In this document: in pieces, positions 24,269-37,677 of the stretch | Layout: each line of letters begins with the position of its first letter | How positions within the stretch are numbered: position 1 is the stretch's first letter | Assembly: GCA_000320545.1 (NCBI GenBank) | Contig: ADNK01003163.1 | Location: 10,001-74,000, forward strand | Source: Bigelowiella natans CCMP2755 | Taxonomy: Eukaryota; Cercozoa; Chlorarachniophyceae | Length of the DNA stretch: 64,000 nucleotides | Direction of reading: 5' to 3' | Program-made: the position numbers and the translations under genes | Notes under the pieces: generated by a model | What the model saw: the letters and a program-made list of their open reading frames with translations, nothing else | Databases searched by the model: none | Told to the model about the DNA's origin: nothing

Positions 24269-24743
24269 TATGCGTTTGAAATTCATATGCTGTCCAAAAG
24301 AGACTTGCTAGCGAGTGGGTCGATGCTTTGCGCAAAGCCATTCATATGGCAAATAAGGCCCTTGACGAATCAAGGTGGTACAGAAGAGCAGAGTTTGCAG
24401 CAGTAGCCATAGTAGTGATGGATATGTCCCCTGGAATGTATCATGCGCTATTTCTTTTGAAATCGGGGTGTTGGTTGGTCCTCATATCTTAGGAAAGATA
24501 CAGCACTTTCATATCGAAATTGATAACTCCACAATTCGCCTGCTAACATCACTCTCTTCTTTATTGCAGAGATGAAAAGCAAGAGACGCTATCCTCATCA
24601 GTGAGAGAGGGGGTAATACAGGGAAGCGAGTGGAAAAGGAAGGAATTGAGGGAGGGAGAGAGGGAGATAGGAAGGAGGAAGAGTAAATCTGGGGATCAAA
24701 ATGTTATTGTGGTGTTGTATCGGGAAACAAAGAACGGAATTTA
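23429..24743 (+). CDS. PH-domain protein with N-myristoylation motif
   Basis: Probable phosphoinositide- or protein-binding adaptor. The start MGQTTSASGTSS has Gly2 and Ser6, the pattern of an N-myristoylation site, and is followed by a Ser/Gly-rich linker. The pleckstrin-homology fold is spread over exons: IRSSTLMLWRGSWKGGKWKTRTFQL (strands 1-2, 23429-23638), AEEYLVLKRCTVYEGKDPDF (23707-23817), FNFHHIWAVAIANKNCFVVAEG with LWYLAL (from 23981), and the closing helix ASEWVDALRKAI (from about 24314). The first two exons and the start of the third are all phase 0 and consistent. The tail continues through a charged exon from about 24571 to the TAA at 24741-24743. The border between 24050 and 24310, which holds a (CA)n tract, is not resolved, so the middle of the model is tentative. 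Confidence 0.7.
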
Positions 24744-25642
24744 ATACATGATGACTTTATTGTATGCAAGTGCCTGCACATTAATTGTGGTGGTGGAAAC
24801 ATGCTGCTGCTGCTACTGTTGCTGATGGCGCTGCCTAGGATCTCGTTGGGAAAACAAAGCTACAGGCACTTGAATTACTTATCGACGGCGATATAGGTTG
24901 TTGGAAATATAACGACAATAAATGATACCACCGATCAATTGTTCATCAAATACAATAAGAATGGATCTGAATCAATACCCAGCAGTAGCAAGACTTGCGA
25001 GCTACTGTCTTTCGGCATATATCTTTCAGCTAATATGTGAATTATAAGTTCGTAGTATCTTATGTGTTGCTGCTACCACTTCTTCTACAAATGAGATTAT
25101 CCTTGCAATACTCCTGACACCATGTTCTTTGCTGGAACTGTTCCTAACATCCAAAGCTGCCGTTTCGAATCCGCGACTCAAACGCCTGACGAATAGCCTA
25201 ACAACCAAGTAAAAATAGTAGCGTGAGAGTCGTAGCTGCAACAGCATTTGTAGTAGTAGTGGTGGTGGTGGTGGTGGTGGAAACCAGAGAGGGAGAAGGA
25301 GGAGGAGTAGGGGGGGAAGGGATTTCATATCAAATTTTGCATACAAAGATTCGGTATTTGTTTCAATCACCACTGACAGTCCTGCTGGCCTCTTCTTACA
25401 TTACAATCCATCAAACGCATAAACAACATACTCAGGGTCTTCGATCAATCCGATTTACATCGTGAGCAAACACAGGTGGTCCTACTACCATTAGTAGAAG
25501 AAGCAGATAGTAGTATAAGTAGGAGCAGTAGAGCAGTAGTTATTTTCATCATACTCGTGCCATTTTTAAGTGCTCTGCTCATAACGCAGTAGTTAATAAT
25601 AGCTCAAGCTTCTCATCATCATCATATACAAATGAGGTTGTG
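24744..25642. other. Intergenic or unresolved, possible minus-strand exon
   Basis: Holds ctgctg and ggtggt tracts. On the minus strand 25200-25029 stays open with a plausible helical peptide (RLSRGFETAALDVRN and GVRSIARIISFVEEVVAATHK) but I could not find partner exons. On the plus strand the frame leading into the RBR gene is open from about 25535 and may include its first exon. Confidence 0.3.
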
Positions 25643-26668
25643 ATGGAGGTTGCTGAAAGACTTCGTTTGACCATTGCCGAAGCAACTGCCAGCTTGCGTC
25701 ATTTCAGGTATTATGATTAAAGTAATAATAGAAGGAGGAGAAAATCCATTCTAGGAATCCTTGCATCGTTTGTGCACTGTTGTTATCATCATCACCATTT
25801 TAAAGAAAACAATGAGATGTTTGCATACATAAAGCTGACACCGCTGCATTGTCGCTGCTTTGTGTCATCATCAATCAGCTGGAACCGCAACAGGCTTATG
25901 AACGCATGGCATCAAGATGAAGCATCCGTAAATTCAAAATTTTCCTTCCTATTCTTCTTCCTCTTCTTCTCCTTCTTCTTCTTCACTGATGCGAACTAGC
26001 ATAGAATCATTGATCAGGATAGGAAAAGACAGATGGAAAACATAGATAATAGGGGGGAGAAGGGGGGGGATGATGGTATTTTCGTCGTAGTCCATGATAT
26101 CATTAACACAAATGAACGAATACATGCCGTCGTCATCATCATCATCATCATCATCATCGTCGTCATCTCCATGACTGAAAACAATGGTGTGATTGACAAC
26201 ACAAGGTACGTAACGAGGCAGGTCTAGCTGTCGCAGAATTCAAGAAGGTGATGCTCAAAGCAATCCCGCTACTACTCTTTGTGCATTATTTCTTGTAGCA
26301 CAATAATTATGACTTATCGTTGTACAGCATCACACGAACATAACAGATAAAACAACAACAACAACGACAATAAGATTTGTTTATCTTGAGTCATCGATCG
26401 ACGTCGCCTTTTGACACCGGCGTTTGTTGTTGTGTTTAAATCAACGATGCACTTTTATGGCTATTTATAAACACACACTCGATGATAATACACAAGTGAG
26501 ATGATGATAATAATAATACACGGCATCACCATTATCATCATATTCGTAATTGATTTTACAGGAGTTAGGCAGCGACTCGGCAGTGGATCCAAATGCCGAA
26601 GTATAACCACGCAAACTTGCCTTAAATATATGTTTATATTCATTCAATGCGTGCACTTCTTTCTTCGC

Positions 26669-26706
<38 letters not shown>

Positions 26707-26974
26707 TTGTATATATTTATCAACGGAGCCCAACATTTATGACTGTTTTGTCAGGTTCTCTGCCCTATTTGCTTCGATAACGTGAAAGTAAAAGAAACGA
26801 CTGCCCTCTCCTGTGGACACAAGGTGAGAAGAGAAAAAGATGGTGGCGGAGGAGGAGGAGCAGGAGAGTAAATGTAGACAGAGTGGACGTGGGATGCAGT
26901 AGTAGGACGTTCATACCGCCCCCTCTCTTAGAATAAATTTAGATTTGATATTTATACACCTCAGCCCCCCCCAT

Positions 26975-27009
<35 letters not shown>

Positions 27010-27661
27010 TATCACCACAACCAACACCTTCTCCTTCTCCTCATCCTCCTCGTTCCTTCTCCTTCTCCTTCTCCTTCTTCTTGTTTTTATGCACTCAACT
27101 TTGCTTTCTACCACCCTCACCTATGCCAACCGACACCACCCTTCCTTCCTCCTCCTATCGCCTCCGGGGTTGTTGTCGTATAATACAACCGTTCAATTAG
27201 TTTTGTGGAACATGCTGGAAGGGGTTCTGCGAGGAAAAAGTAATGATAGATTATTGAGGATCATGATGATGATAATGATGATGATGATGATGATGATGAT
27301 GACGTGATTCTCGAATTGTTTCACATGCACACAACATACACTAATGGCTGCTAGCTTACTGTGTATTATTGTTACTATGTTATCACATATCCAGGTTAAA
27401 TCAGGGAACTCTTGCGTCTCCGCGATTTGCATGTACCACAAGTGTACAGCAAAGGTAAAGAGGAGGAGGAGGAGGAGGAGAAGGCTGTCCGTATTACTAT
27501 TTTAAATCATGCTGCTGCTGCCTCCTTTATCTGATTCCAAGGTACCTCGAGGCACTTTCGAGAAGTTTCTGAGCGAAGATGCAGAGGGCAGGGCTTTGTT
27601 GCGGAAATACGATGAATACTCAAACTCAGACTACGTGGATAAAAATAAGGCGCTCATCTGG

Positions 27662-27722
<61 letters not shown>

Positions 27723-28200
27723 TGTGTTCCCCTTCTTCTTCTACTCTTCAATGTATGGTTGTTATAGTTGCTGACTACGGCTACAACGACGATGACGACG
27801 ATGGTGATGATGATGATCATGATGATCATGATCATGATGGTGATAATCAGGTGTCCAGCTGCAGGATGCGGAAGAGCGTTGGAGATTCCAAAAGAAGGTT
27901 ACTCAGTGATAGGCAGATATATTCTCCTTATGATGACGATGCTGATGATGATGATGCTGGTGGTGATAGTTGTATGATTTGACTAACACTGCTAGATATT
28001 TGGGAGGAATAGGGGAGGAATGAGGAGGGTATGCAACGTACCAATGACTCCTCAGCATCTTACTTGGTTGTTTGGTTGTTGTAGGAGATAGCAATCTAGA
28101 TCTTCACTGTGCTTGTGGATTTTCCTTCTGCCAATTCTGCAAAAAGGAGGCGCATGGGTTGGTTGCTTGCTTGTTGTTGGCCATACAACAATTTACCACT

Positions 28201-28234
<34 letters not shown>

Positions 28235-28560
28235 CCCTCACCATCATTTTGAATGAATATATATTATACCAGACCACTACCCTGCTCTTTGGTACAGCAA
28301 TGGGATGAATTGGTGATTGATTCTGATAGGCTCAGTGAGAAGGAGAAGAAGGTTTATGTCGTAATCAATACAATACCACCTTCCAGTTAATCAACAAGTG
28401 CTGCTTGGGCAGCACATACTCTGTCGTAGTTATGCATACGCTATTCTTTTGTTTCGATAAGGCGAAAGAAAGAACGAGAAAGCTAAAGGAAAAAATGAGG
28501 AAGGTTGTATAAATTATACTATGATGATGATGATGATGAGAAGATCGGAATATGTATATA

Positions 28561-28610
<50 letters not shown>

Positions 28611-29087
28611 GAATGCATAAATAATAGCACATTACCAAATTAAATATCAGAATGCTGAAAAGAATGAGAAATGGCTTCTGAAACGTGCAAAGCCTTGCCC
28701 ACAGGTAGGTAGGTAGGTAGTAGCATTCCTTTCTTCTTCTACTCATTCAATCACATCACATCTAATTATTTTCTTCGTCGTCCTATGCATACACCATCCT
28801 GTCGGTTTCTCATCAACCAACACTTCTAATCTTATCATTCACATGTTTGCCGTGACGCATATCGATGGAATTAGTGCCTCAGATGGATTGAGAAAAACCA
28901 AGGGTATGTATGTATGTATGTATGTATGTGTGTATGCACTCACCCATCGTGCCATAGACACTTGTAGTTATTGTTATATACGTGCTGCTGGAAAGCGCTG
29001 TGTGTCCTGTCTTCACTACGTTATGTAATTAATGTGTTATCGTCGATCTTTTCCCCTTCCTTCGCATCGTTATCACACACACACACG

Positions 29088-29163
<76 letters not shown>

Positions 29164-29478
29164 ATATTTGATTCTGCAGCTGCAACCACATGACGTGTCG
29201 CCAGAACGCTGGAGGCTGTGGGCACCAATTCTGCTGGTTGTAACAAAAGGATTGCTGCCTAAATAAACATAATATATTGTATTATATTATATTATATTAT
29301 ATATATATATATATGACATCTTCCAGGTTGTGTCTCGGTAACTGGCAAGGTCATAGAAATTGTAATTCGTCAAACGCTGCAGCCAAGCAAAGGGAAGTGC
29401 TAGAGAGAAAGCGCAAGGTACATCAATTAATACTAGTACGAATTATTCATTACTCTTACACTACAATCAGCGCTACTG

Positions 29479-29526
<48 letters not shown>

Positions 29527-30428
29527 CATCCTTTGTCATCTACTATCTAATGTTGTGAGTAGTCAAGTCTTTTAACGTCATTTTCTATCATCATCATCAT
29601 CATCATCATAGGAAGGGTATTGGGATTCTGTTAAGATTAAAATATTCGGAAGCAAGGTCATCATCATCATCATCATCATCATCATCAGTTATTGTTGTTG
29701 TTGTATGCGTATTCTTTTCTATGAGATATTGTCTTGTTGCGGCTAGTGTTCTTGATTCGTTCTCGTTCTTTGTGGAGTACCCCCTTAGAGTCATCACTAC
29801 TTCAACTACTCTTCTCCTCTCTACTACACATGATCATCTATTCGTCGTTTTTGTTTTCGTTATTCGTCTCCCCGATGGCGGGATAATATGCTTTAGCAGC
29901 ACAGAGATTTGTTTGAGACAACGATTGATTGATTCATTGAATGATTGATTGATTGATTGATGTCATCACCTATCTTTGTGCTGCCTTATTATGCGATAAC
30001 CAACACTTACATGTGTTGCTCCCTCCTCCCTCCGTGCTACTACTATGCACACAGGAAGAGGAACGTCTGGCATTCGCATCCAAGAAGTTTCTGGAAGCAA
30101 AGGTTGTCGGAAAACATGAATCAACAACAACAACGATGACGAAGTCCTTCCTCATCGCCATCATCATCATTGTCATCATCATCATCACCACATCTTAAAA
30201 TAACTATTAACCACGGCACTGACTCATTTCACGAGTATTATTTGTCCAACTACACATATTCAGTCATCGATCGAGCATTTGAAGAAAAACAGATCGGCTT
30301 TGGAAGTCGTAGTTGCTCAATCAGCGCCAAAGTTCACTCGGTATGATGATGATGATCATGATGATGATGATGATGATGACTCTATGCTGCCATGCTAATG
30401 AAGTCGGTGAGTCTTTCCTCCTCATGCT

Positions 30429-30461
<33 letters not shown>

Positions 30462-30953
30462 GTCGTCATAACCATCTCATGTTGTACTACTACTACTTAA
30501 GTGGGATGCTGCTGCTCTGCTTTCATAGGCATTTTAGTCGTATTTCTTGAAACTACTCTATACTGATAACTGCCTTTTCTATTTGATCTTGTTGTTACTA
30601 CTACTACTACTACTACCACTACCACTACTACCAAATTATATTTTTTACCAGAGCTGATCGAGAATTTCTCTATGCGGCAATCAATCGTGTTGTTCTGTGC
30701 CGACGTAATACGTGAACTACTATTACTTAAAGCGATAGAACGACAACAACAACAACAATATCATCATCATCCAACTTTGCTGAAAAATGATGATAATAAT
30801 GGATATTGATGTAAAACGGATTGAGGAGGAGTCTATTTTTGCATTATGTACTTTAAAACGGTTGATATCATCATCATCTCATCATCATCATCGTCATCAT
30901 CGTCATCATCGTCAATGTGGTGGTACTACAACTGACCGAGTGACTGATATGCA

Positions 30954-30988
<35 letters not shown>

Positions 30989-31584
30989 TACTACTACTTC
31001 TACTCCTCAGGAACACTCGCTTGGTCATATGCTCTTTCACACTTTCTTCCAGGGGATACCCCCCCTGCACAGCTGTTAGACCGTCAGCAAGCCATTCTTG
31101 AGCGCTACACCGAGGTAGGTGCATGCATTCAATTCAATAGCTGCTTCTTGCTGTATTATTATGTCCGCAGCCCTCTATCGTTGGCTGTTGTCATCGACCG
31201 ACAGCTGTTGTTTATCCACAATAATAATAACATATGCCGATGTTGTTGTTGTTGTTGTCTGAGCCTCACTAAGTAAGCTAATCTCTACGAATCAATGGAT
31301 TGGTTAGGCTCTGCACGAGATAGTAGAAGCACCGCTCAAGGTGCTCAACTACCTGGCAGGGCCAACTGCAGGAAACTTCCACCGTTTTCAATCGAGAATC
31401 TTACAGGCAAAGCTAAAAGCTGCCGCGGCAGAAAAGGCCCTCGTCACTGCAGGTGATAAGTAATTGGAGGGGAGGAGGAAAAAGAGCGGAAGAGAGAGGA
31501 AGAAGGGGGCTGGGGGGGAGGGGAAGAGAGAGAGATTGCTTTCAATGCCTACATTTTCCCTGTCTATAAACAAGTACAATCGAC

Positions 31585-31643
<59 letters not shown>

Positions 31644-31905
31644 AAAAGGTGTTGATTTCCACGAGAACGGACTCCTCCCATCTGGAAACAAGCCCATCTA
31701 CGGTCAAGACAATGCAGTTGTTACGGGAGAAGACGTCAAGACAACAACAACAATAGCAGCAGCAGAAGCAGAGAATAGGTGGCAGCTAAATTCCGCCTGG
31801 TGGACACCGATTGACCCTCATAACAGGGATGAGGGGGGGGCGGGATATGAAGGAGTAAGAATCACTAAAGAAGCATTATCAGCTAAATTGTACGATCTTT
31901 TGTAA
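25643..31905 (+). CDS. Ariadne-type RBR E3 ubiquitin ligase
   Basis: RBR ligases pass ubiquitin from an E2 (bound by RING1) to a catalytic Cys in the Rcat/RING2 domain, then to substrate. At least 18 exons join in phase. A UBA-like start (VAERLRLTIAEATASLRHF, then WNRNRLMNAWHQDE) leads to RING1 (VLCPICFDNVKVKETTALSC, GHK, FCGTCWKGF, ICMYHKC; 26755-27454), the IBR (YVDKNKALIW, CPAAGCGRALEIPKE, LHCACGFSFCQFCKKEAH; 27542-28161), and Rcat (KPCPQ, CLRWIEKNQG, CNHMTCRQ, CGHQFCWLCLGNW). The catalytic Cys is at 29181-29183, just after a 29-nt exon (28875-28903). The helical Ariadne domain follows (FLYAAINRVVLCR, TLAWSYALSHFL), and the C-terminus ends KLYDLL at TAA 31903-31905. The usual last IBR Cys after HGL is not seen. 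Start: first in-frame Met; the frame is open upstream. The stop overlaps a possible donor (see findings). Confidence 0.9.
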
Positions 31906-32599
31906 AATATAATAATGCCTACTCCTCCTCCTCCTCCTCTTTTGTTGTGACTATCTTCCTGCTGCCTGTTACTTGCTCATTTCATTATTCTTCATGACTA
32001 CTATACACGCGCACGCATGACACACACACTCTCAGAGAGAGAGAGAGAGAGTCCTTGACATATGGTCGGGGGGGCTGAGCAAAAAGGAGTTTTGTGGAAG
32101 AAGAGGACTACGATGAAGAACCCCTCCCCTCCATTTTCCCCGGCATGTTGGGTAAACGCTCAAAAGTTGACCCAGGGGGGGGGGGGGGGGGGGGGGAGAG
32201 AGGATGTGGCTAATTAAGAGCAGCTGATATCGAGGTGATGATGATGATTTGTATTTCTATTTTCAGTTGTAAGTTACAACAACGATGGTGTTGAAGGCTA
32301 TGGTTATGAGGGGAAGCTTAAGCAGCATCATAGTGGCAAGGAGGAGAAGGACGTAAAAGAAGAAGAAGAAGGAAGAGGAGGAGGAGGAGGTAGTAAAAAA
32401 TGATGAGAGAAAATGTGAGTAGTAGGCGGTGGTGGTAGGGAGGGGAATCTTGTTCTCTTATTGCATTATTCAATGATGATACATATTGAAGAACTACATC
32501 CACGTAGATTGAATACATACAACTACCAAAGATCACCCGTCTCCTAACTAATGGTTATTAATATTAATGATATTATTTTTTTTAATTTGTTGTTGTTCA

Positions 32600-32637
<38 letters not shown>

Positions 32638-32783
32638 ATGGAAATACAAATTAATCAGAACTTCTAGCACCGTTCCCAACAGCCCTCCCCTCCCTCAAGC
32701 GGCAGCCTTCAGCTATGTGGGCTTGTGTTCTCTGTGCACATCTTAATCCACTCTCGGTGTCAGAATGTGAAAGGTGATCGTCA

Positions 32784-32815
<32 letters not shown>

Positions 32816-33544
32816 ATCGTAGTTGTAGTGGTATTGCTGAGTTGTATCATCATTATTCTAAAGACAAAAATATATGATGTAAAGTTGTGTCCTTAAATAT
32901 GATGACAATAGTATTGATGATGATGATGATTATATCGTGTATACTAGACCAAGATATTATTCCATTTGTGATTATTCCTACTATTATCATCATCATCATC
33001 ATCATCATCATTATCATCATTATCATCATCAATTCCATTGTCTCATCACCGTAAAGCTAACTTCCTTTATACACATCGACTCTAATCTATCAAATAATAG
33101 ATGCAAATGTGCTAAGAACGATTTCACTTTGAGGGACTTTCAATGTGTGAACATGCACACCAAGTGCCGGATGATGATCGATAGGCTCGAGAAGTAGTGA
33201 TTGATGATAATGATGATGATGATGATGACGACGACGACTATGTAATTGGTGATAGCGATGGTGAGGTTGGGGATGTAAACAAGAATAGCAGGAAATATTG
33301 AGAGGCTTCTACTTCTGAAATTGTGTAGTAGAAACGCAATAATTAACAACTACCTACTGCTGAAATTGTGTAGTAGAAACGCAATAATTAACAACTAGCT
33401 ACTCCTGCTGCCACTTCTACCACCAGGTACGACCGTGAGGCAGAAATTTACCGAACAATTGTTGATAAAGGCAGAGCGCAACGCACCCCCATGATTCTTC
33501 TGCACTCGGAATCCTCTCCACCAAAGATAATCGCGTATGTTGTG

Positions 33545-33575
<31 letters not shown>

Positions 33576-34019
33576 TGATATACATTAGGACTAGAATGAC
33601 GAGAGATTGAGTATGTACAGCACTGTCTTACACAAACACACGCACACATATTTATATATTGTATTACTGCATATGTATTTTGTTACTATTATCGTCGTCA
33701 TCATCAATCATCATCATCAATAACAACAACATAATCAAAAACAACAAAAAAAAAAATTCATTTGAATATATAATTGAATTCTTCCAAGCAGTTGTTTCTT
33801 CATCCACAACTACTACTACTACTACAACTACTACTACTACAGTTATCAAGAGGTACTAAACGAGGAAAGAGAATTGGAAGAAAATAAGATTTCTTCGCAG
33901 CAGTACTCCTTCCTTGGGGGTAGAAGGTCTATCAATAATACCACCTATCTCATTTTCCAATATTAATCGCGTCGATCAACATAATACTTGCTATGATTCT
34001 TACCATCCGAGCCCATCAT

Positions 34020-34059
<40 letters not shown>

Positions 34060-34178
34060 CCTGATATCAGTAAGAAGAAGAAGCAAACGATGCCGCAATT
34101 CGAAAAATTGGGCGAGTGGACACAAACGCACCCTACTGTTGGAAAGTACATCAGAGGACCTGCAGGTGATGATTGATA

Positions 34179-34209
<31 letters not shown>

Positions 34210-35117
34210 CGATTCCATAGTCGTCTTTACAATAATATGATAGGAGCACAAGATGATATGTACCAAGCGTTTTACCTACACATCAGAGCCTCTCTTTCTC
34301 CCCCTCTTCCTTTATACATTAATAGCGATTGTATATCTTCCTCATACTCCTCCTTTATTCACTCATGTAGGCATTGAATATGACGCATTATACGATCGAC
34401 TGCTGATTGTGATGTCGGGCTTGAATAGAGTGCTTGTCGTATCCCTTCAAACGGGAGAAATCATTGATATGCTTGGCTTTAAAGGTGGATTAGTTATTGC
34501 TGAGGAGGAGGAGTTTGCCATATTTGTTACGACGAAAAGACGACAATATCGAAAACATCATATATTGGGAAAAGTGGGAGATCTTACTGTTCCCTCTGCA
34601 ATCTTCCTCTTTTATTTTGCTGGATTATTATTATTATTATTGTTATTATTGTTATTATTATTGTTATTATTAGTGTTATTGCCGAGTAGACACTCACAGC
34701 AGCAGCAGCTGTGCATGAGGAGGAAGGAAAAATTTTTCAAAGATTTATTCACATATATCAGCATAGCAGCAGCTCAAATTGAGACAATCGGAACAAGTGC
34801 TTCTTACTATGTGTGCGCGTGCGTGTTTCTACATTTGCACAATAACATTCAGAGGAGAAAAAAGGGGACAATAAGGTATGGAAACGTAGGGCTGATGGGA
34901 AGGGAAACCTACGGACTCCGTACTACTGCTGTGCCTTCGAGAATCGAATGTACTACTACTACTACTACTACTACAGTGTATGCTTTTGATATACTAGTAA
35001 TAATACGTACTACTGCTGTGCCTTCGAGAATCGAATGTAGTAGTATATCAAAAGCATACACTACTACTACTACTAGTAGTAGTAGTAATAATACATAGTG
35101 ACATCAATATCACACCG

Positions 35118-35171
<54 letters not shown>

Positions 35172-35426
35172 TCACGTGTTAATGCATGTTCGTATATATG
35201 AAAAACAATTTTTCATTTGGACGCAGCTGTCACTACCACAACAACAACACTTGGTCCCCCCCCCCACACAACTACTACGACTATTAGTAATATTACTAAT
35301 ACTGGTGCTTATTTACTAGTAGTAGTATCTATCAAACACAGCTAGAATATAACCCTCCTCTAAGTCATTTTTCCTTCCTTTCAACCTTCACCCTTCTTCT
35401 TCTTCTTCCCTTCCTCCTCCCTTGCT

Positions 35427-35462
<36 letters not shown>

Positions 35463-36406
35463 TTCTCTTTTCCTCTTCACCATCATGCTTTTTATCATCA
35501 AATCAAGATACGTGACATCGTACATTGACAATCGCGTTGTGGTGTACAACCGCAATACGCTTGAATTTATGAGAAATTCTCCTAATGTGACGCACCCTAT
35601 GGGAATTTGCGCCGACAATGCTCATATCTACGTGGCGGCGGCTGGAGAGAATCGTGTTGTTGTCTTTGACCGACACACCCTCTGCAAAGTCAAGACTCTT
35701 GGCTCAGGAGCAGGTTGTTGTTATGCATTATCATTATGTCTTTACTACCATTTTTATGTTGTTGTCATCATCATTATCATCATCATCATCATCATCATCA
35801 TCGTGTTGTCGGAATACCGTCATATGTTACTTGTTTGATTGATATCTTGGTTCGGTGTTGCTGTGTGCGTGCAGGGGCAAGAAACAACAACCTACAACTA
35901 CCATACGACATTGCGTGTGACGAACGTAACTTGTACATATGCGACCGCAACAACAATCGTTTGATAATCTGGGACAAAAACGATGGGAAGTATGTCCGAC
36001 AGTGGCGCTATGTGCCTAACCAAGGATCAGCGTCGATGTGTGTATTTTCTACTGCTAATACCCGTCTAAATGCCATCATTACATGCCTGTATATACTAGT
36101 AGTAGTAGTAGTAGTAGCAGCAGCAGCAGCAGGAGCATCGTTATCATCATCATTATTTTTGTTACTTTTATTATAATGATTACCACAATAATATTATCAG
36201 GCGCAGTGTGTGCGGCGTAGCGTTGTGCGGTGGTAACGTTTTCGTTCAGGAGTACACCGGAAAAGGCACTTTTATGTTCTCAGAGTCCTCCCCCATAGGA
36301 GAGATCCTACCTGCACGCCAAACGTGTTTGGGCATCACAGTGTTTCGCAAGAGACTCCGCAGCAATATCTTTGCTGCCGCTACGGTAGTAGTAGTATTAT
36401 GCGCGC

Positions 36407-36477
<71 letters not shown>

Positions 36478-36569
36478 AAGAAAGGTACCGCCGTGTTCTA
36501 TCATCGTCTCTTGAGCTTGGTCTTTATCATTACCATCACTTAGATCCTGAACACTTTTGTATATCTACA

Positions 36570-36615
<46 letters not shown>

Positions 36616-37642
36616 CTGTGGTTGGTACTGCTACTTGCTAATGGTGTGTGCTGCCTGTTGATAACAACCCTACTAATCAATTTATCTTCTTTTTCTCATT
36701 TTGTTCTTCCTCCTCCCCCCCCTCCTCCTCTCCTCCTCTCCTCAACCAACAATATAAGGCCGAGGTATCACTTTCTCGTGAGCAAGGTGCTCCTGTACTG
36801 CCCAAAAAGGGATTTACGTGGATAGCCGACAACACCGTGCGAGTATGGTGGGATACAGGTGGCTGCTTGCTTGCTTGTTGTTGTTGTGAATCATGTGACT
36901 AAGTAACGTGACGTGACGTAAGGAGAGAAGTATGTGGTGGGATGGTACTACTCACTACAGCTTGTAAGTAACTAAGTAATACAAGACAGAAAGTAGTTAG
37001 CCCCCCGGTAGTTCTTTGGCTGCTTCTCATCTTTCTCTTTGTTAATGACTCAATCCATGAATATCATCATATGTTTACATGATACTCAGGGTCACAGCAC
37101 CTCGACGTGCAATCTGTGTCTCTATCTCTGCTGCCTAAACGCTCTACGGCTTTCACGGCACACGCCATCCGCAACAATGTCAAGGAAATGGTCATTGCAG
37201 AAAGGATTCCCAATACGGTAGGCTTTTGTCTCATTAGACGTTGTTGATTATATTGGATGATTGTGATGATGATTATCATGTTTATGCGAGAATGAAGTTG
37301 GGGTGGGGGATGGAAAATAGGCTGAAAATGCTAAATTGCATCTCATCTAGCTAGCTGCATGTTTATTGTACGCAAAGGTCGTCGGATGGTCTATCTTATC
37401 ATTTCGGACTGATTCACCTTCATTCTCCCCCTCTTTCTCTTTCTCCTCCCTTTCTTTTGTGTACTACTACCACTGTGTGCGACTGTTGTAGGGTAGCATA
37501 TTCTGGCGTCTCCCAAAGGATAAGGATTTCTCCAAGCTTTTCATCTGTAACAATGAGAACCAGACTACGCTAGGAGAATTTCAAATCGCCGTAAAGTCAG
37601 TTATTACCAAAATAATGCAACGAAAACATTCAATCGAGACGT

Positions 37643-37677
<35 letters not shown>

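Noticed and set aside
25026-25373. Minus-strand frame with RLSRGFETAALDVRN
   Set aside because: Plausible as an exon but no partner exons, start or family could be found; left as unresolved.
29040-29160. CA/TA dinucleotide run as a Z-DNA or regulatory element
   Set aside because: One of dozens of similar intronic microsatellites; nothing distinguishes it.
34000-34266. CRISPR-like regular repeats and other tandem tracts in the introns
   Set aside because: They are di- and trinucleotide microsatellites without unique spacers; the host is eukaryotic.
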